The notes beneath the pieces were generated by a model that was not told where the DNA came from, searched no databases, and worked only from the letters and a program-made list of their open reading frames with translations. A stretch of 64,000 nt of DNA, taken from Cryptomeria japonica. Lineage: Eukaryota > Streptophyta > Pinopsida > Cupressales > Cupressaceae. Below, one piece after another: positions 44,083 to 55,955 of the stretch. The stretch is from NCBI RefSeq assembly GCF_030272615.1, contig NC_081409.1, forward strand, positions 912,480,340-912,544,339, written 5' to 3'. Numbering within the stretch: position 1 is the stretch's first letter; the number at the start of each line of letters is the position of its first letter. Position numbers and translations under genes: made by a program.

Positions 44083-46234
44083 AGTTTGAGGTGATCATTA
44101 TAACAGCAACATAAAAAAGAAGAGTATAATTCTTTTTTTGTTTTTGTTTTTTCACCCAAGGGTATTGTTGACATGTATTTTGTACACTATCAAACACAGA
44201 ATAAAATACCCAAGGGTACCTTATCCTCTCTTGAGTAAAGCCTCTGAATGCTGAAGATATCGCGAAAAGGATCAATCAGGGTGACTTCAAGGTTCTTTGT
44301 TGTAGGATCTCTACGTGTGGATAAGCTCTCTGTGGTATGATGTGATTTGCTGGAATCACAAGGGGACTTACACTTGATGACTGAACTTCTGATTTGCTTT
44401 GAATATTGCTGGAACACAGGATTTTACTGCCTTAGATTTGAAAAAAAGGAAAAAAGATGAGGGTGAGGAAAGAATCTAATCCTAATACTAAGGAATGTAG
44501 GAGCAATGATTGAGCTTTGATGAAATTCTAACTAAGTCTTGTTTTGACATCCCAGGACCATCTCCACAAGGTTAGTGCGATCTTCGAAGGAAAGCTTTAT
44601 GATGTTCAAATCATCACTGCAGGCATAGACACCATCAGGCTGATGCATATCAATGAAGAAGCGACAATTGAAGTTAAGCTTAAGCTGAATGATTCCAGTT
44701 GACTACACAAGGCAAGTCTGCAATCAACAAACTGCTAGTAGTATGGATATGCGAATTTCACCATCAATCAAGCACATTTCTTCCACTCATCTAATAACAT
44801 GAAATCAAGTATGAGAAGTATAGAGACCATGCAAATTGTCGAATCGACCCATAAATTTCACCATTTCTTCAATGAAGTTTTACAAGTCTCTTACAACAAC
44901 ATCTTGGCAACAATCTTTGCCTTCTCTCTCTACTCTACTCTAATTGCTATTCTATCAACTAGCTAATCACCTTCTAACTACTCTCTATCTGTCTTCTATT
45001 AACTGCTTCTAACTGCCTTTACAAAATGAAGAGTCGGGGCTTATATAGTGCCCACAATACAATTCGATGGCTAAGATCAATTTGAGATCAATGGCCAAGA
45101 TTCAATAATGAAAACCCTAATTAGGGTTTGTTACAACCATTACATAACATTTAATGCTTGACCAATGATAAAATTACATCCTTAGGACACATGTCTTCTC
45201 TGGAAAAATCGACCAATAGATAGCTGGGGTAGGTACATAGAAGTTTGTGCCACCTTCCATGAGTTAGGTACATTGAATCTGGACATGCTGAGGTGGACCA
45301 CACTGACTGGAGAAGTGATGAGTAGGATGCCACCTCGTCTGACACTTGTAACTTGGTAGATATTTGATTTGATGTTGTTGAGAAGCTAGCTTTAATTAAT
45401 TCATCTGGAACTATCTGCTTCTTCAACGAACCCTTTGCTCTGACTTCTTTTGTCTCTGATGTGCAGGATGATGATGTACCTCGCCTTGTAATGCTGGATT
45501 GGAAGAGGTCGCCCTTGTTGATGTTTAATCGAAGAAAGCCATCCTTGTCAATGCTAGACTGGATGAGGTCGCCTTTGTCCTTGCTTGATCTTCTTGGAGG
45601 AGACCGTCCTTGATCTGGTTTGATTGGAGGAGGTTGCCCTTATCCTTGCTTGATCTTCCAACTCCGGGATCTCCATTTGATGCCTACACAAAATATTAAA
45701 GTTAGTCTTTTGAGCATCAAACCTTAAAGCATGAAATTTAAGACCTTTCAAAGGTAAAACTTAAGATATTAATTTGAAAAAAAGTCCTGATAAATCAAGA
45801 ATTACACATTTTCAAATTAATAATGAATGGAAATTGGATTTTCAAGACTTAGATTCAATGGGATCACAATAAGTCTTGAATGAGATCTTCAAAAAAAGTA
45901 ATTCTTCATACCTCGCCTTGAGTACTTAAGTACAAAACCTTGAAAAATGAAGGAAGAAGACCAGATTTTGTTGGGCAAGATTTATAGCCATCCCTTGGAT
46001 GAAGTACGCCTCCTTTAGCCTTCAAAAGAGCTTCACCTTCCACTAGCTTCTCCAAAATCTGGAAATTCGCCTTCAAATACCTTCAAAAAAAAATCTGGAA
46101 ATTATCCTCCAATCTAGCAAGAAATTCGCCTCTCCAATAGCCTTCAAGATGAATTTTGCTCATCAAATTGCTCCTCAATTTCGCACTTTAGAAGGGATGA
46201 ATGAATGATTTGAACTTGAAACAATGCCTCCCTA

Positions 46235-46241
46235 TTATATA
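46235..46241 (-). promoter_or_regulatory. TATA box of the giant LTR
   Basis: The minus strand reads GAGCGCTCTATATAATAGGG. It sits about 340 bp downstream (minus sense) of the last dyad in the array and has a counterpart in the relic copy near 34900. Confidence 0.5.
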
Positions 46242-46583
46242 GAGCGCTCACCTTCTTTCCTCCAAGGCCGACTTGGCAAAAGGGATAAATAAATAAATAA
46301 AAACTCTTTAAAAAGGTGGCCGACTTGCCTATAAAGGCAAAATAATGCCTTTGAGTGCTCACTTTGTATTTTTAATTTTAAAAATTAATTTTAGTGCCTC
46401 CAAGGTGGATTTTTTAATTATTTCAAGGCTTAAAATTAATTTATTAAATGCAAAATGCTTTTAAATTAATGCAAATTTTAATTTAATTTTTCCAAATATT
46501 TTGAAGTTAGCAATTTGGCATCTAATGCAATTTGGAGGCTATCAACGCTCAAATATGGTAAGAATAAAGAACGCCATTAACTT

Positions 46584-47920
46584 CGCCCTGGACCCTTGGA
46601 GAGGGACAGGAGCGAACTTTCAATTTTGGCCTTGCATTCCTCATTTTCACGTTCAAAACTTCATCTAGGCATTTAAAATGGCATTTTTTAATTGGAGCTT
46701 TGAGTTTAATTTCACTTGATCTCTAGGAGGAAAGTGCCTTTAGGACTTTTTCGCCCTGGACCCTCTGGAGAGGGACAGGAGCGATTTTTCACTTTTGGTC
46801 TTAATCCTTCATCCTTTAATTGCCAACTTTCGTTATGGGGTAGCAATGATCCCCTTCATCCGTTCTATGCATGCTCAATTTGCTTTTTGCAAGGCAAAAT
46901 AGGTGTTTTAAAGATTTTCGCCTTGGTCCTCCAGTGAGGGACAGGGGCGACTTTTGCATTTTAGCCTAGGATTATCAAACTTTGAAGTCAAATCTTTGTT
47001 CACCATGCGTTAGAAGACCCTTTCCACCCTTGTACAACCTTGCCTTAACGTAATCTTGGAGGGAAGTTATTGGTTTTGTAAAAATCACCCTGGATCCTTG
47101 GAGAGGGACAGGAGCGCTTTTGAGTCCTTTGTACAAATTCTTGATCACTTCAATCTTCAAATTACCTCTAAGGCGTAGAACATCATTCTCCACTCCCTTT
47201 TGAATCTTGGAAACAAAAAAGTTATCTCGAAATGTAAGGTAAATGGGCATACTTGGAAATTTCGCTTTGGACCCTTGGAGAGGGACAGAGCGAATTTGCA
47301 AATTGTCATCAAAATTTGTAATCATAGCATCTTAATTCCACCTCAAGGCATTTCAAACATCATTTCAAACTTGCGCCTTGGCTTAGATTTGTCCAAACTT
47401 GGAGACAAGTGCTAGATATTAGGTTTTTCGCCCTGGTCCTTCAGTGAGGGACAGGAGCGATTTTGTAATTTCAAGCTTATCCGTCCTTTGCTAGCCCTCC
47501 AAATTATCTTCAACGGGTGAAACACACCTTCTTCCATTCATTTCAATCACAAAACTTGTTTTGTCCTTGCAAGAAAATTGCACTTTTAGAAAATTGCTCT
47601 GGACCTTCAATGAGGGACAGGGGCGAAATTATCTTTGTTGCCCAAAATTCAACAATTTTCAAACTTTCAAACTTTCAAACGCATCCAGTAACGTCCAATC
47701 TTCTCTCCGGGAAACCTTGCACAAAACAAGTTAGCCAAAATTAGCGAGAAATAAACTTGAACAACATTTTCGCCCTGGACCTTCAGCAAGGGACAAGAGC
47801 GAAATTCGCTTTGGTATACTTTAAGTTATATTCCATATATACTTTCAGGATGTTTGAGAGTGGTTTCAGACAAACTTGAACAACATTTTCACCCTGGACC
47901 TTCAGCAAGGGACAAGAGTG
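46584..47920 (-). repeat. Array of nine GC-rich dyad motifs at mostly ~167-bp spacing
   Basis: A conserved core of about 32 bp (CGCCCTGGACC-, a variable centre, then AGGGACAGGAGCG) recurs at 46584, 46752, 46919, 47086, 47263, 47429, 47595, 47771 and 47890. The spacings are 168, 167, 167, 177, 166, 166, 176 and 119. Cores are clearly more conserved than the AT-rich DNA between them, and each core is an imperfect inverted repeat. The last two units are a 119-bp near-exact direct duplication (about 47755-47992). Confidence 0.85.
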
Positions 47921-48040
47921 AAATTCGCTTTGGTATACTTTAAGTTATATTCCATATATACTTTCAGGATGTTTGAGAGTGGTTTCAGACCTCCAGGAGC
48001 CATATTGCAAAATCTAGTTTTTGGAGGTTTTTCAGTTTCC

Positions 48041-48145
48041 GGACTTAGTCAAATTTCAGGATCAGGACATTCCAGACTTAGCCAAATTTCAGGATCAGGA
48101 CTTTCAGACTTAGCCAAATTTCAGGATCAGGACATTCCAGACTTC
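48041..48145 (-). repeat. Tandem repeat, three units of about 33 bp
   Basis: Units of the form 'gacttag.caaatttcagg' + 'atcaggac' + 'attcca' start near 48041, 48075 and 48107, at the distal end of U3 in the giant LTR. Confidence 0.8.
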
Positions 48146-48332
48146 ATCAGTCACCAACTTGACCTAACTCAAGCAGAACCTGCTATCCAAGTGATCCCCT
48201 AGGCGACCCTCAAAATGCAAAGGCTAACTGACAAAACCCTAAAAAAACTAAAAACAAACCCTAGAAAGCAGAAAAAAAAGCAGGGGTCCCCATTTGCAAT
48301 GGGGCGATGTGTGAAAACGTCACAACAGGTAT

Positions 48333-50243
48333 CCCTACATCTCTCCCCAGTGCCTTCCACCCAATCCTTGGATTTATTCGCTGTAAAGGGGGCACCAAAA
48401 AAGAGGTGAGTATAGTTGTTGACATGCATTGGTTACATATATTTTGGAATTTCATTACTAAGAAGGGATTCGTGATGAAGAGAGTTGTGTGTCAAGGTAA
48501 CTATCTTATTGAGGCAGTCATGAGCATCACATGGAGACCTCAAGGAGAAGTTTACATAAAAAATAAAGTGGTGCAGCAAAAGCATGGTGAGCTAGCGTCA
48601 AACTTGGAAGGTTGTGCAAAGATTCACCCCCAAGGAAGGAGGTGAGCAAGTGTTATCTCCTACCACTCAAGGAAGGAGGGAACATGCCTGGAATATTTAA
48701 CCAAATTGTCATCATTTAAGCTGTTGTTATCAGCTACCATATTATTTTAGTTACACTCATACATGTGTATATGCAAGTGTTTTCAATTACAGGAAGGAGT
48801 GTTTTTTAGTTTGTGACTTCTAACAAAGAATTTTCAGTCTTTATAGAGATGTTTTCAGCCTCTACATTGTCTAAATTGATCATGTTTTTTTATTTTTGTA
48901 AGTCTCAGAAATTACAACTGCCATATCACTGTCAGATTGCTGATCTTGCTAATCTCAGATCATGAAATGCTGTCACCAAACATGAACAGCTGCACGTTTG
49001 CATATTTGATAGAGGTTTTATTGTTAGCCAATGTTGGTAGAAAGTTTTAGTTGAAGAGTACAAATATCTCAGCAATCATAGTTCTGATTTGAGTGAGATT
49101 CTAGGTGATTAGCGACTGTTGTAACTTTTTTCCAAACCATACACAGTCTGATTTGCACTATATTTTGAGAGGTACAGTTTGCCATCTCAGTAAAGGGTCT
49201 ATTGGAAATTAAGGTTTTGGTATTCTTCTTTACATGGGAGGAGCCAAGTGGTGCAACACAAACATAGTGCTGAGTACATTTGGCAACCCTTGTTTGTGTG
49301 GGAGTTTGTAGATATTTTCATGCACCATCAAATTGAAGAGGATCATCTTGAGAGTGAGTTGCATTCTTTGTCTAATATTAACTGGGATGGGAAGGAGACT
49401 CCAAGTTCTCATCAAACAATTTTCAGAAGAATTATCTAATGGACATTACAGTTTGGTTCATAACAATGGCACGGTGACACTCAAATATCAGAGTTTGCAT
49501 AGACCCTATAGTGTTTTTTGGGAAGAGATGTGTCATCCGATAGGTATAGCATCTAGACTCTATGGGTATGACAACATGATTCATCATCTAGCTTTGCATT
49601 CTAGGAAGGATAAACTGCCATGTCTGTGATATCCCGTACTCCTGATGAAGGGCCAATTTTGTGAAGTCTCTGCAGAGACAAAATTGTATGAGTCAATCCG
49701 ATCTGCAGTAGAAGGAGAGACATGGCGCCAGCCTATGGGACAAGACTTATAATCGATAAATGAATACTAAACCGATTTGCCAAAGCAAAGGAATATCAAC
49801 TAAGTATACACATTAAACAATCTTGATTAAGGCAATTAATGGATAACCATTATTAGACGTTGATTACTAACAAGATTAAGAAGAAATTGATTAAATGAAG
49901 TCTAATCGATAAATTGTTATTAAGAGGTGCATCTAATAATGAAGAGATATGATTAAGGAAAGATATCTCCCTTGGAGACAACCATTCCCATGTGCAAGGG
50001 ATAAGAAGTCGGTCAAATCATTTCCAAGGATCATTGTGGAGGAAAGCCGAAATGCCACCAAACTAGATGAAAGGAAGAAGATCGTAATTCAGAGCTAAGG
50101 AGTTGGCACTTAGAACCCGATTCAGACCTGTTCCTGGAAGCACAGAATTCAGAAGTGCTTCCTAACCACAGTGACATTGTGAAGGGTGGAGCCGATCGTA
50201 GCTTGCCCACAGGCCTCCCGGACAGGCACAATATACAGATATC
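48333..50243. other. Intronic relic sequence, unassigned
   Basis: This is probably the continuation of the element cut by the solo LTR. It holds short plus-strand frames (48307-48645, 49333-49629) without recognisable domains. The word 'tgttgacatgcattggttac' at 48419 resembles the left edge of the giant LTR. Nothing else can be supported. Confidence 0.35.
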
Positions 50244-50378
50244 CAGATATACGTGCATCTTCCAGCACAGACATATTATATAGGCAATCAGATATACGTG
50301 CATATTCCAGCACAGACATATTATAGGCAATCAGATACATGTGCATATTCCAGCACAGGCACAAGTGAAATATAATCT
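50244..50378. repeat. Minisatellite, three units of about 45 bp
   Basis: Units read 'cagatatacgtgcat' then 'ttccagcacag' then 'acatattatataggcaat'. They start at about 50244, 50290 and 50333, with decay to the right. Confidence 0.75.
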
Positions 50379-50648
50379 GATATAAGTATATATATATTTC
50401 AGAATAGGCATAACATATGATACAATCTGATGTAAATGAATGTTCCAGAACAATAACATATTGTGAATAAATCAGACATTATTTGTTTATTTTCATTTTG
50501 TATACTGCATATATACATTCAATTCAGGCTTATATGTCCCAAACACATCAGATTTCATAACTGAGTCAATCTGAGACAATTACCTGCAATTCATTCTCTC
50601 ATCAATCTGCCCGCGGGAAAGGGACTTGGTCAGGGACATTACAATGTC

Positions 50649-51000
50649 CCCCTTTTTTGAATTAAAATAATTATTAATATTATTTAAGTTGGGCCCAATA
50701 ACCTCTAATTTTAAGGGCAACTTAATAATATTATTACAAGTAAAATAAAAGGCATTTTTAATCACTAGCATTGAAATAAAAGTATTTTTAAATACTTAAA
50801 ATAAATGAAAATAGACAATAAAATAAAATAAGAATTAAAAGTAATTTTAAATACTTGGAGGGAAATTTACGACCCAAGGGCTCAATTCGAAAAGGTTTAT
50901 CAGAGGCACCTATCTTCATTTGGGCATTATTCAAGTTATTTTTAGCATCCAATTTCTAGATTTGGGTTGCTTGTTCAATCTAGGGCATCCAAGGACAAAA
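50649..51000 (+). mobile_element. LTR relic matching 41872-42095
   Basis: Shared words with 41872-42095 run in the same order. A purine-rich 'gggaaagggac' lies about 35 bp upstream and could be a polypurine tract. The downstream end is not defined. Confidence 0.45.
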
Positions 51001-52597
51001 ATTATTGGCTTATTTGGGGTTTCAAAGGATGAAAACCCTCTTAGATTATACATTTGGGACCAAGAACAGAAACCCTTGTAGAAAATGTGTTGTCATCGAT
51101 GTCAAAGGTACAAAGACAAAGTTGTCATTAATGTCAAAGTCATGTCAAGAAGGGTTTGTTGTCTAAGTATATTATCATTGATGTATGGACGAGATTGTTA
51201 GAAGGTTCTCATTGATGTCAAAAGTGTATTGACGACTGTTGGTAAGCTTACTGAGATTATTTAATAAAGGATGTTTCCCTTGAAGATGACTTTCTAAATG
51301 AATGGGATGCCTCTCTTCATAAGACCATGCAATGGTATATATAGAAGAGTAATGGGAAATAAAATAAGTGTGTTTTTGCAATGAAGATTATTCAAATTTA
51401 AGAAGATATAGAATCAGATTGATTTGAAGATAAATAAAAGCATTTTAAAAGACGATCAACATAAAAAATTGTTAACAAAAGGTGATGTCTTTCCAAAAAG
51501 TTATCTCTATTCAATGAGATGTCTCTTTTCACGAAGAGGCATAAGGATATGTAGCTATAAAGAGTGATGGTGAAATGTAAAGAAGAAGATGTGAGTGAGT
51601 AGCCAAAAAAGAATATCATTCAGATTTGAAAAACAGACCCTTGAAGAGGAATAAGAGCAAAATTATGAAGGAAATATGAAGAATATTGCAGATTGAGACG
51701 AAAGAATATTGCAGATCTAGAAAAAAGATATATGCAGACTTGTGAAGCATTTATAGCGGATTTATAAAGAAGAGCTTTATGCAGATTTGTGAAGCATTTA
51801 AGAAGAGGAGACTATGCAGATTTGTGAAGCATTTAAAGCAGAATTTTAAGGAGAAGTCATGACTATTCAAGTGGTCATCTCCTTTGAGAAGGATCGCATC
51901 TCTTTATAGGAATATGAAGGTATATATTGGGTTTTGGGTTTGTTCTTTCATCTACACTTTGGTATTGTATATCAGTGATTTAAGTGTTATATTCATGTCA
52001 AATCATTAAGGATGATAGGAGAGTTAATATTGCGAGATTTTTTCATCCTTACTTAAATACATGAACAAACTATTTGCTATTTACTGTGATAAATCCATTG
52101 CTGATATAATATTTAGTATTGTTTGAGGTGTACCCACCTAGATCTTAACGAGTCTAGACTATAGGAGACATACATCCATCTCTCGTTCATTGGCCCAACC
52201 TCTCAATAATCTTAATCATAGAAATTCACAGCCCATTAGAAAATATTGAAAGCGGGTTGGGGATGACTCAGTGAATAGGATGAGAACTATTTTCTTCTTT
52301 AAAAAGTAGATTGGTGCCGACTACAACACAATGCGCGCCAAATACAATTGTTATCAAGAAACAGCCCATATACCACACAAAAAATTGAATTATCGCATGC
52401 ATACTTCTGTCATATCTGTGCATATATATATCAGTTTGTTTTACTTTATGCAGGTGAAGAGAATTTAGATAACAAAATCACGGGTGGACCAAAGTATCCA
52501 GAAATTTGGCAAAATTTGGTATACCAGATTTAGAGTTGCTTTAACTACTTTAGAAAGTTCTGTGGCTAAACAAAGAAACGGAAGAATCATTGCATAC
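51001..52597. other. Unassigned intronic DNA with a short tandem repeat
   Basis: The word 'atgcagatttgtgaagcatt' occurs three times between 51727 and 51840. The repeated phrases 'attgatgtcaaag' and 'catgtcaagaaggg' near 51100-51220 resemble copia LTR words, so part of this may be LTR. No coding sequence. The 5' splice site of the F-box gene is at 52597. Confidence 0.4.
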
Positions 52598-53833
52598 CTT
52601 CCAAAGGCCCTGCAAGGGACGAGCAGGAGTGGGATGACAATTTACAACCTTAACAAAATGTTCTGTTTCCCATTTTCTCCTCCCGTGGCTCGCCTTCTCC
52701 TTCTCCTTCCTCCTCTGCTTTCTCGCAGATCTATCCCCTCCCAGACTGACTTTGGTTGCGAAGTACTGATAAATCTCAGCCTGCAATCGATCAGGAAGGC
52801 TTCCATAGGAGTCCCCATCTTCCAACAATTCCTTGCTTTTCTTCTTCGACAAATCCCAACAACTGCTACTTCTTCCCAACTGACAGTTCCTAGACCAATT
52901 GTGATTAGCATCTCCATTCTCTTCCACGGCAATGTGACACTTCCCAACAAAGTCTACCTTAACCGGCAGCAATCCGTCTGGCACCTCCTCCTCTACCGCG
53001 TCCCAATTCTCAAAAGGGTTCCTGATTCTTCTTGCTCCCACTCCACCACCCATTCTTGGATCCAACCCACCATCCAAAACGGCCAATGACGCAGACCCAC
53101 CATTGATCCCATGGCCTACACCAGAAAACAACACTGACACAGTATCAGAACCATTGCCAAAACCAGAAAACAACACTGACCCAGTATCACAACCATTGCC
53201 CAAACCAGAAAACAGTTGAGACCCACCTTCAGTTCCACATATCTTGCCCATTGCAGAATCCAGTATCCAATCAGGGTCAATAAAACACAAACCCTTACCA
53301 TGGGATGAAACTCCCAACCACAGAAAGGGCACCTTGCGGACCTCATAGCTGCCAGGTCTAACTGGAATTATTCTGGTACCGATTAAACAATTATGTCCCC
53401 AGTCAAAAGTAACAAGGGGTCCATGCCCCCCACGGCCGACTCCTCGCCAAAAGCCCACCAGATTATCCCACTTATCTAAAACCTGGTACAGTACCATGTA
53501 ACTAATTTTCACATTTCCCCATTTCTTCACGTCCGTTTTAGCTCCCCACCGCTTCTCACACATGGCCATCCAAACCTTACGGTCATCTGTGCAGAGGCCA
53601 TGAAACCGCCTGCTGAGACAACAGCAGGCTGCGATCTCAGCCGGCGAAAGAAAGGATAAAATGCGTACGACCACGTCCTCTGCTAAGTCTGACAACGCCA
53701 TGCAATGATTTTCAAAACTTTTATCCTGGGAAACCTCCTTGAACGAATCTTGAAGTTCTTGAGATCGTAGGTTCGATCCACACCAGCTCTCGTTGCCATT
53801 TTTCAGGATTCGTGAAGAATTTTCTGCTAACAT
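52598..53833 (-). CDS. F-box protein gene, first coding exon (412 residues)
   Basis: The ATG at 53833 opens 412 codons to a splice donor (AAG|GTATGC), after which the frame would stop within 15 codons. Residues about 46-92 are an F-box (LSDLAEDVVVRILSFLSPAE, LSRRFHGLCTDDRKVW). Proteins of this kind normally bind SKP1 in an SCF ubiquitin ligase. Then come W-x-x-MCEKRWG, NLVGFWRGVG, a WGHNCLIGTRI block and FLWLGVSSHGK. Residues 207-248 are a three-fold 14-residue repeat (LFSG-x-GNG-x-DT-x-SV). A basic patch (KQRRKEKEKASHGRRKW) lies near 372-388. Met45, just before the F-box, is an alternative start. With exon 2 the protein is about 564 residues. Codon use and the intact frame mark it as a real host gene. 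Substrate unknown. Confidence 0.85.
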
Positions 53834-54490
53834 TGTTTTTCACATTTCCTAAATACTGCGACTGTGATGATTGACACGAAAAAGTTACACCGAACTGACG
53901 CGACCGGTGCCTGCCTTTCTTGCAAGAGACCAGAATTTTGGCTTGTTTAATTTTCATTTCCTTCAGTCTTTTATTTGTTTTTTTAAGATTCCTTATCACT
54001 TGGCATTTCTTAAGAATATTCCTCTTCTCTGATGGATGCACATCTTCTTCTCATGGGAAATAACTTTTCCATATCAATCAAAACAGCCCTACCTACCTAG
54101 TATTTAGAAATTTGAAATAACGTCCGCAGAAAATTCTTCACGAACCCAAAAAAATGGCAACTATTATTTCAGACGAAATTCTTTACAAAGCTCAAACATT
54201 CGGCAATTATTATATCAGCATAAAAATTTTCACAAAACTAAAAAAAATGGCAATTAATGATCTTATTGATTTTTGTCCCTCCTTTTAAAACGAGACTAAT
54301 GTTTCAAAGTACCTTTTTTTTAATTAATCTATTAGAAAACTTTAGTTTTTCTTGTTTTTTCTTTACTTAACACCACTTGACACTACTTTTGGAGCAGTTC
54401 CACCTCTTGCATGTTTTTTCATCAAATTTGATCCCAAAATGTTTCATCATAGTCTTTCATGCTCTCTCATTTCTCTCTAGTTCTTTCTTT
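53834..54490. other. 5' flank and probable promoter region of the F-box gene
   Basis: This is the intergenic region upstream of the minus-strand start. A minus-strand AAATAAAAG near 53969-53978 is a weak TATA candidate. A stretch at 54440-54500 ('tgctctctcatttctctctag') is repeated at about 55670-55720, on the far side of the non-LTR insertion. The block near 54060-54150 recurs near 55780-55855. Confidence 0.35.
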
Positions 54491-54496
54491 TGCTTG

Positions 54497-55545
54497 CATG
54501 AAAGTGATGGTTTTCTCCATCAAAAGAAAGCATAACCAGCGTAAGTTCGTTTTCAAAGGTAGTGTTCTTGAAGAAGTGGTAGATTACAAGTACCTTGGTA
54601 TTGACTTCAACAAAAAAATTAAGTGGGGAAAGTTGTAGAAAGAAAAGAATGTTGGGAGGTTGGAAAGCATTTTATGCTTTTCAAAATAGGTGTAGAGAGA
54701 CAGAATTATGGGACTGGAAGACTACCTAAACTCTCTTTGGACTTTTAATGCTTCCAGTTGTTCTTTATGGTTGCGAAGTGTGAGCTAGCAACACCTCTGA
54801 CATGCAGTGGAAACAAATTGAGCAAATTCAAAAATGCTTGATTTCAAACAAGTTCAATCCCTTATGATATCATGTTGAGTGAAGTGGGGGATGCACCTAT
54901 AGAAGCAATTGCTTTGGCAAGACTCATAAGTTATTTGAGAAGGATTGGGCAAATGGAAGAGGGTCGATGGCTTAAAGTCATTTTCAATGACACATTATGC
55001 ATAAGAAAGAAGTCTTGGATGCAACAAAATAGCAAATGGTTTAGAAAATGGGATATATACTTGAACATGTGCCTCACGGATAATAAGGGGATCAAAGCGT
55101 ATGTTATGGATAAATTCCACAAGCGTACTTGGGATAAAGAGCTAGGGAGAAAGAAGAAATACTATATTGAAGAGTTTAATCCCTCTTGCAATCATCATAA
55201 AAAAGAGTACATAGAGGCCAATATACCATGGAAAGCCAAAATCCTCATTGCTCAATTAAGAACTAATTCTCATCATCTCCGCTGCGAAACTGGATGTTGG
55301 AAAAGACCAAAAAAAACTTGGGAGGAGAGGGTGTGCATTTTTTGCACTTCATTCTTGAATGTGGCGCTTTCAAAGTCAACAGGGACAGCTATGAAAACTT
55401 TCTGCCAGCCAGCTCTTGGGTTAATTTATTCAGCAAGGGGTGTGTGGATAAGTTAGGGGTACTCGTCATCGCGCTTCACAAGAAAAGAGTTGAAATACAG
55501 AAGTTGGTTTGTGAAGGGGTCTATCCCATAGGCTATATTTAGCCT
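54497..55545 (+). pseudogene. Non-LTR retrotransposon reverse transcriptase C-terminal fragment
   Basis: The translation gives KGSVLEEVVDYKYLGIDFNKK, the typical block just after the RT core of RTE/Jockey-like elements. After stops it continues with LPVVLYGCEV (near 54750) and a 194-codon open stretch (54872-55456) with AIALARLISYLRRIGQMEEGRW and HKRTWDKELGRKKKYY. The end falls in another frame (HFILECGAF...VNRDSYENFL). It is 5'-truncated and frame-shifted. It ends in a (TTC)n tail, as expected for an RTE-type 3' end. The exact clade is not certain. Confidence 0.7.
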
Positions 55546-55559
55546 CGTGGACGTTAAAA

Positions 55560-55586
55560 TAATTTCTTCTTCTTCTTCTTCTTCTC
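55560..55586 (+). repeat. (TTC)n microsatellite at the non-LTR 3' end
   Basis: About eight TTC units lie directly after the coding remnant and probably form the 3' tail of the retrotransposon fragment. Confidence 0.75.
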
Positions 55587-55955
55587 AGCAAGAAGCATTG
55601 TAACTCAACCATTGATGCTTGTTTTCTTCTCAAGGGGTTTATAGGAAATAACCTTAAGTTTCATTAGTCTTTCGTGCTCTCTCATTTCTCTCTAGTAAGA
55701 TCTTTTGCTTGCATTCTCACCAAGAAGCATTGTAACTCACCCATTGATGCAGGTTTCCTTCTAAGAGGTTTTAGGAAATAACTTGTTCATGTCAATCAAA
55801 ACACTCGTAGTATTTAGAAAATGTGAAATAATGTTAGCAGAAAATTCTTCACAAAGCTATTAAAGGACGACTAGTATTTTTTCTTGTTTTTCTCTTTTTC
55901 TAATTGATAGCCTGTAAATTTAATAGTGGTTTTTTTAATCTTCCATTTGAAAATA
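55587..55955. repeat. Direct-repeat flank of about 120 bp
   Basis: 'caagaagcattgtaactca' occurs at 55590 and 55721, each followed by 'ccattgatgc' and then 'gaggttt'-like words and 'ggaaataac'. Parts also match 54040-54150. This is a local duplication with no coding content. Confidence 0.6.

Larger units (their letters stand above)
44161..48332 (-). mobile_element. 4.16-kb reverse solo LTR with perfect TSD GGTAT
   Basis: The element is 44166-48327. On the minus strand it starts TGTTGTGACGTTTTCACACA and ends CATGTCAACA. The flanks are GGTAT at 44161-44165 and 48328-48332. U3 (right side) holds 33-bp tandem repeats (48041-48145) and a long array of about 167-bp repeats (46584-47920), upstream of a minus-strand TATA box at 46235-46241. 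A second TATA-like box lies at 45041-45047. No protein motif is found, so this is one giant LTR rather than an element with an interior. A related relic is at 30194-35060. Confidence 0.8.
39771..52597 (-). other. 12,827-bp phase-0 intron of the F-box gene
   Basis: The 5' splice site is AAG|GTATGC (intron begins at 52597) and the 3' splice site TTTTTTGTCAG|GGT (ends at 39771). It carries LTR/gypsy relics (41872-44082), a 4.16-kb reverse solo LTR (44166-48327), unassigned repeats, a minisatellite and a second LTR relic (50649 onward). The solo LTR lies in the same orientation as the gene. Its own TATA boxes and polyadenylation signals would be transcribed within the pre-mRNA. Confidence 0.75.

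Noticed and set aside
46584-47920. Possible CRISPR-like array (regular repeats with different spacers)
   Set aside because: The repeats are diverged and spaced about 167 bp apart inside a plant LTR with a TSD. There are no Cas genes and the context is eukaryotic.
52484-53089. 201-codon plus-strand open frame overlapping the F-box exon
   Set aside because: Antisense shadow of the minus-strand F-box coding exon. It has no motifs of its own, while the minus strand shows a clear F-box and splice donor.
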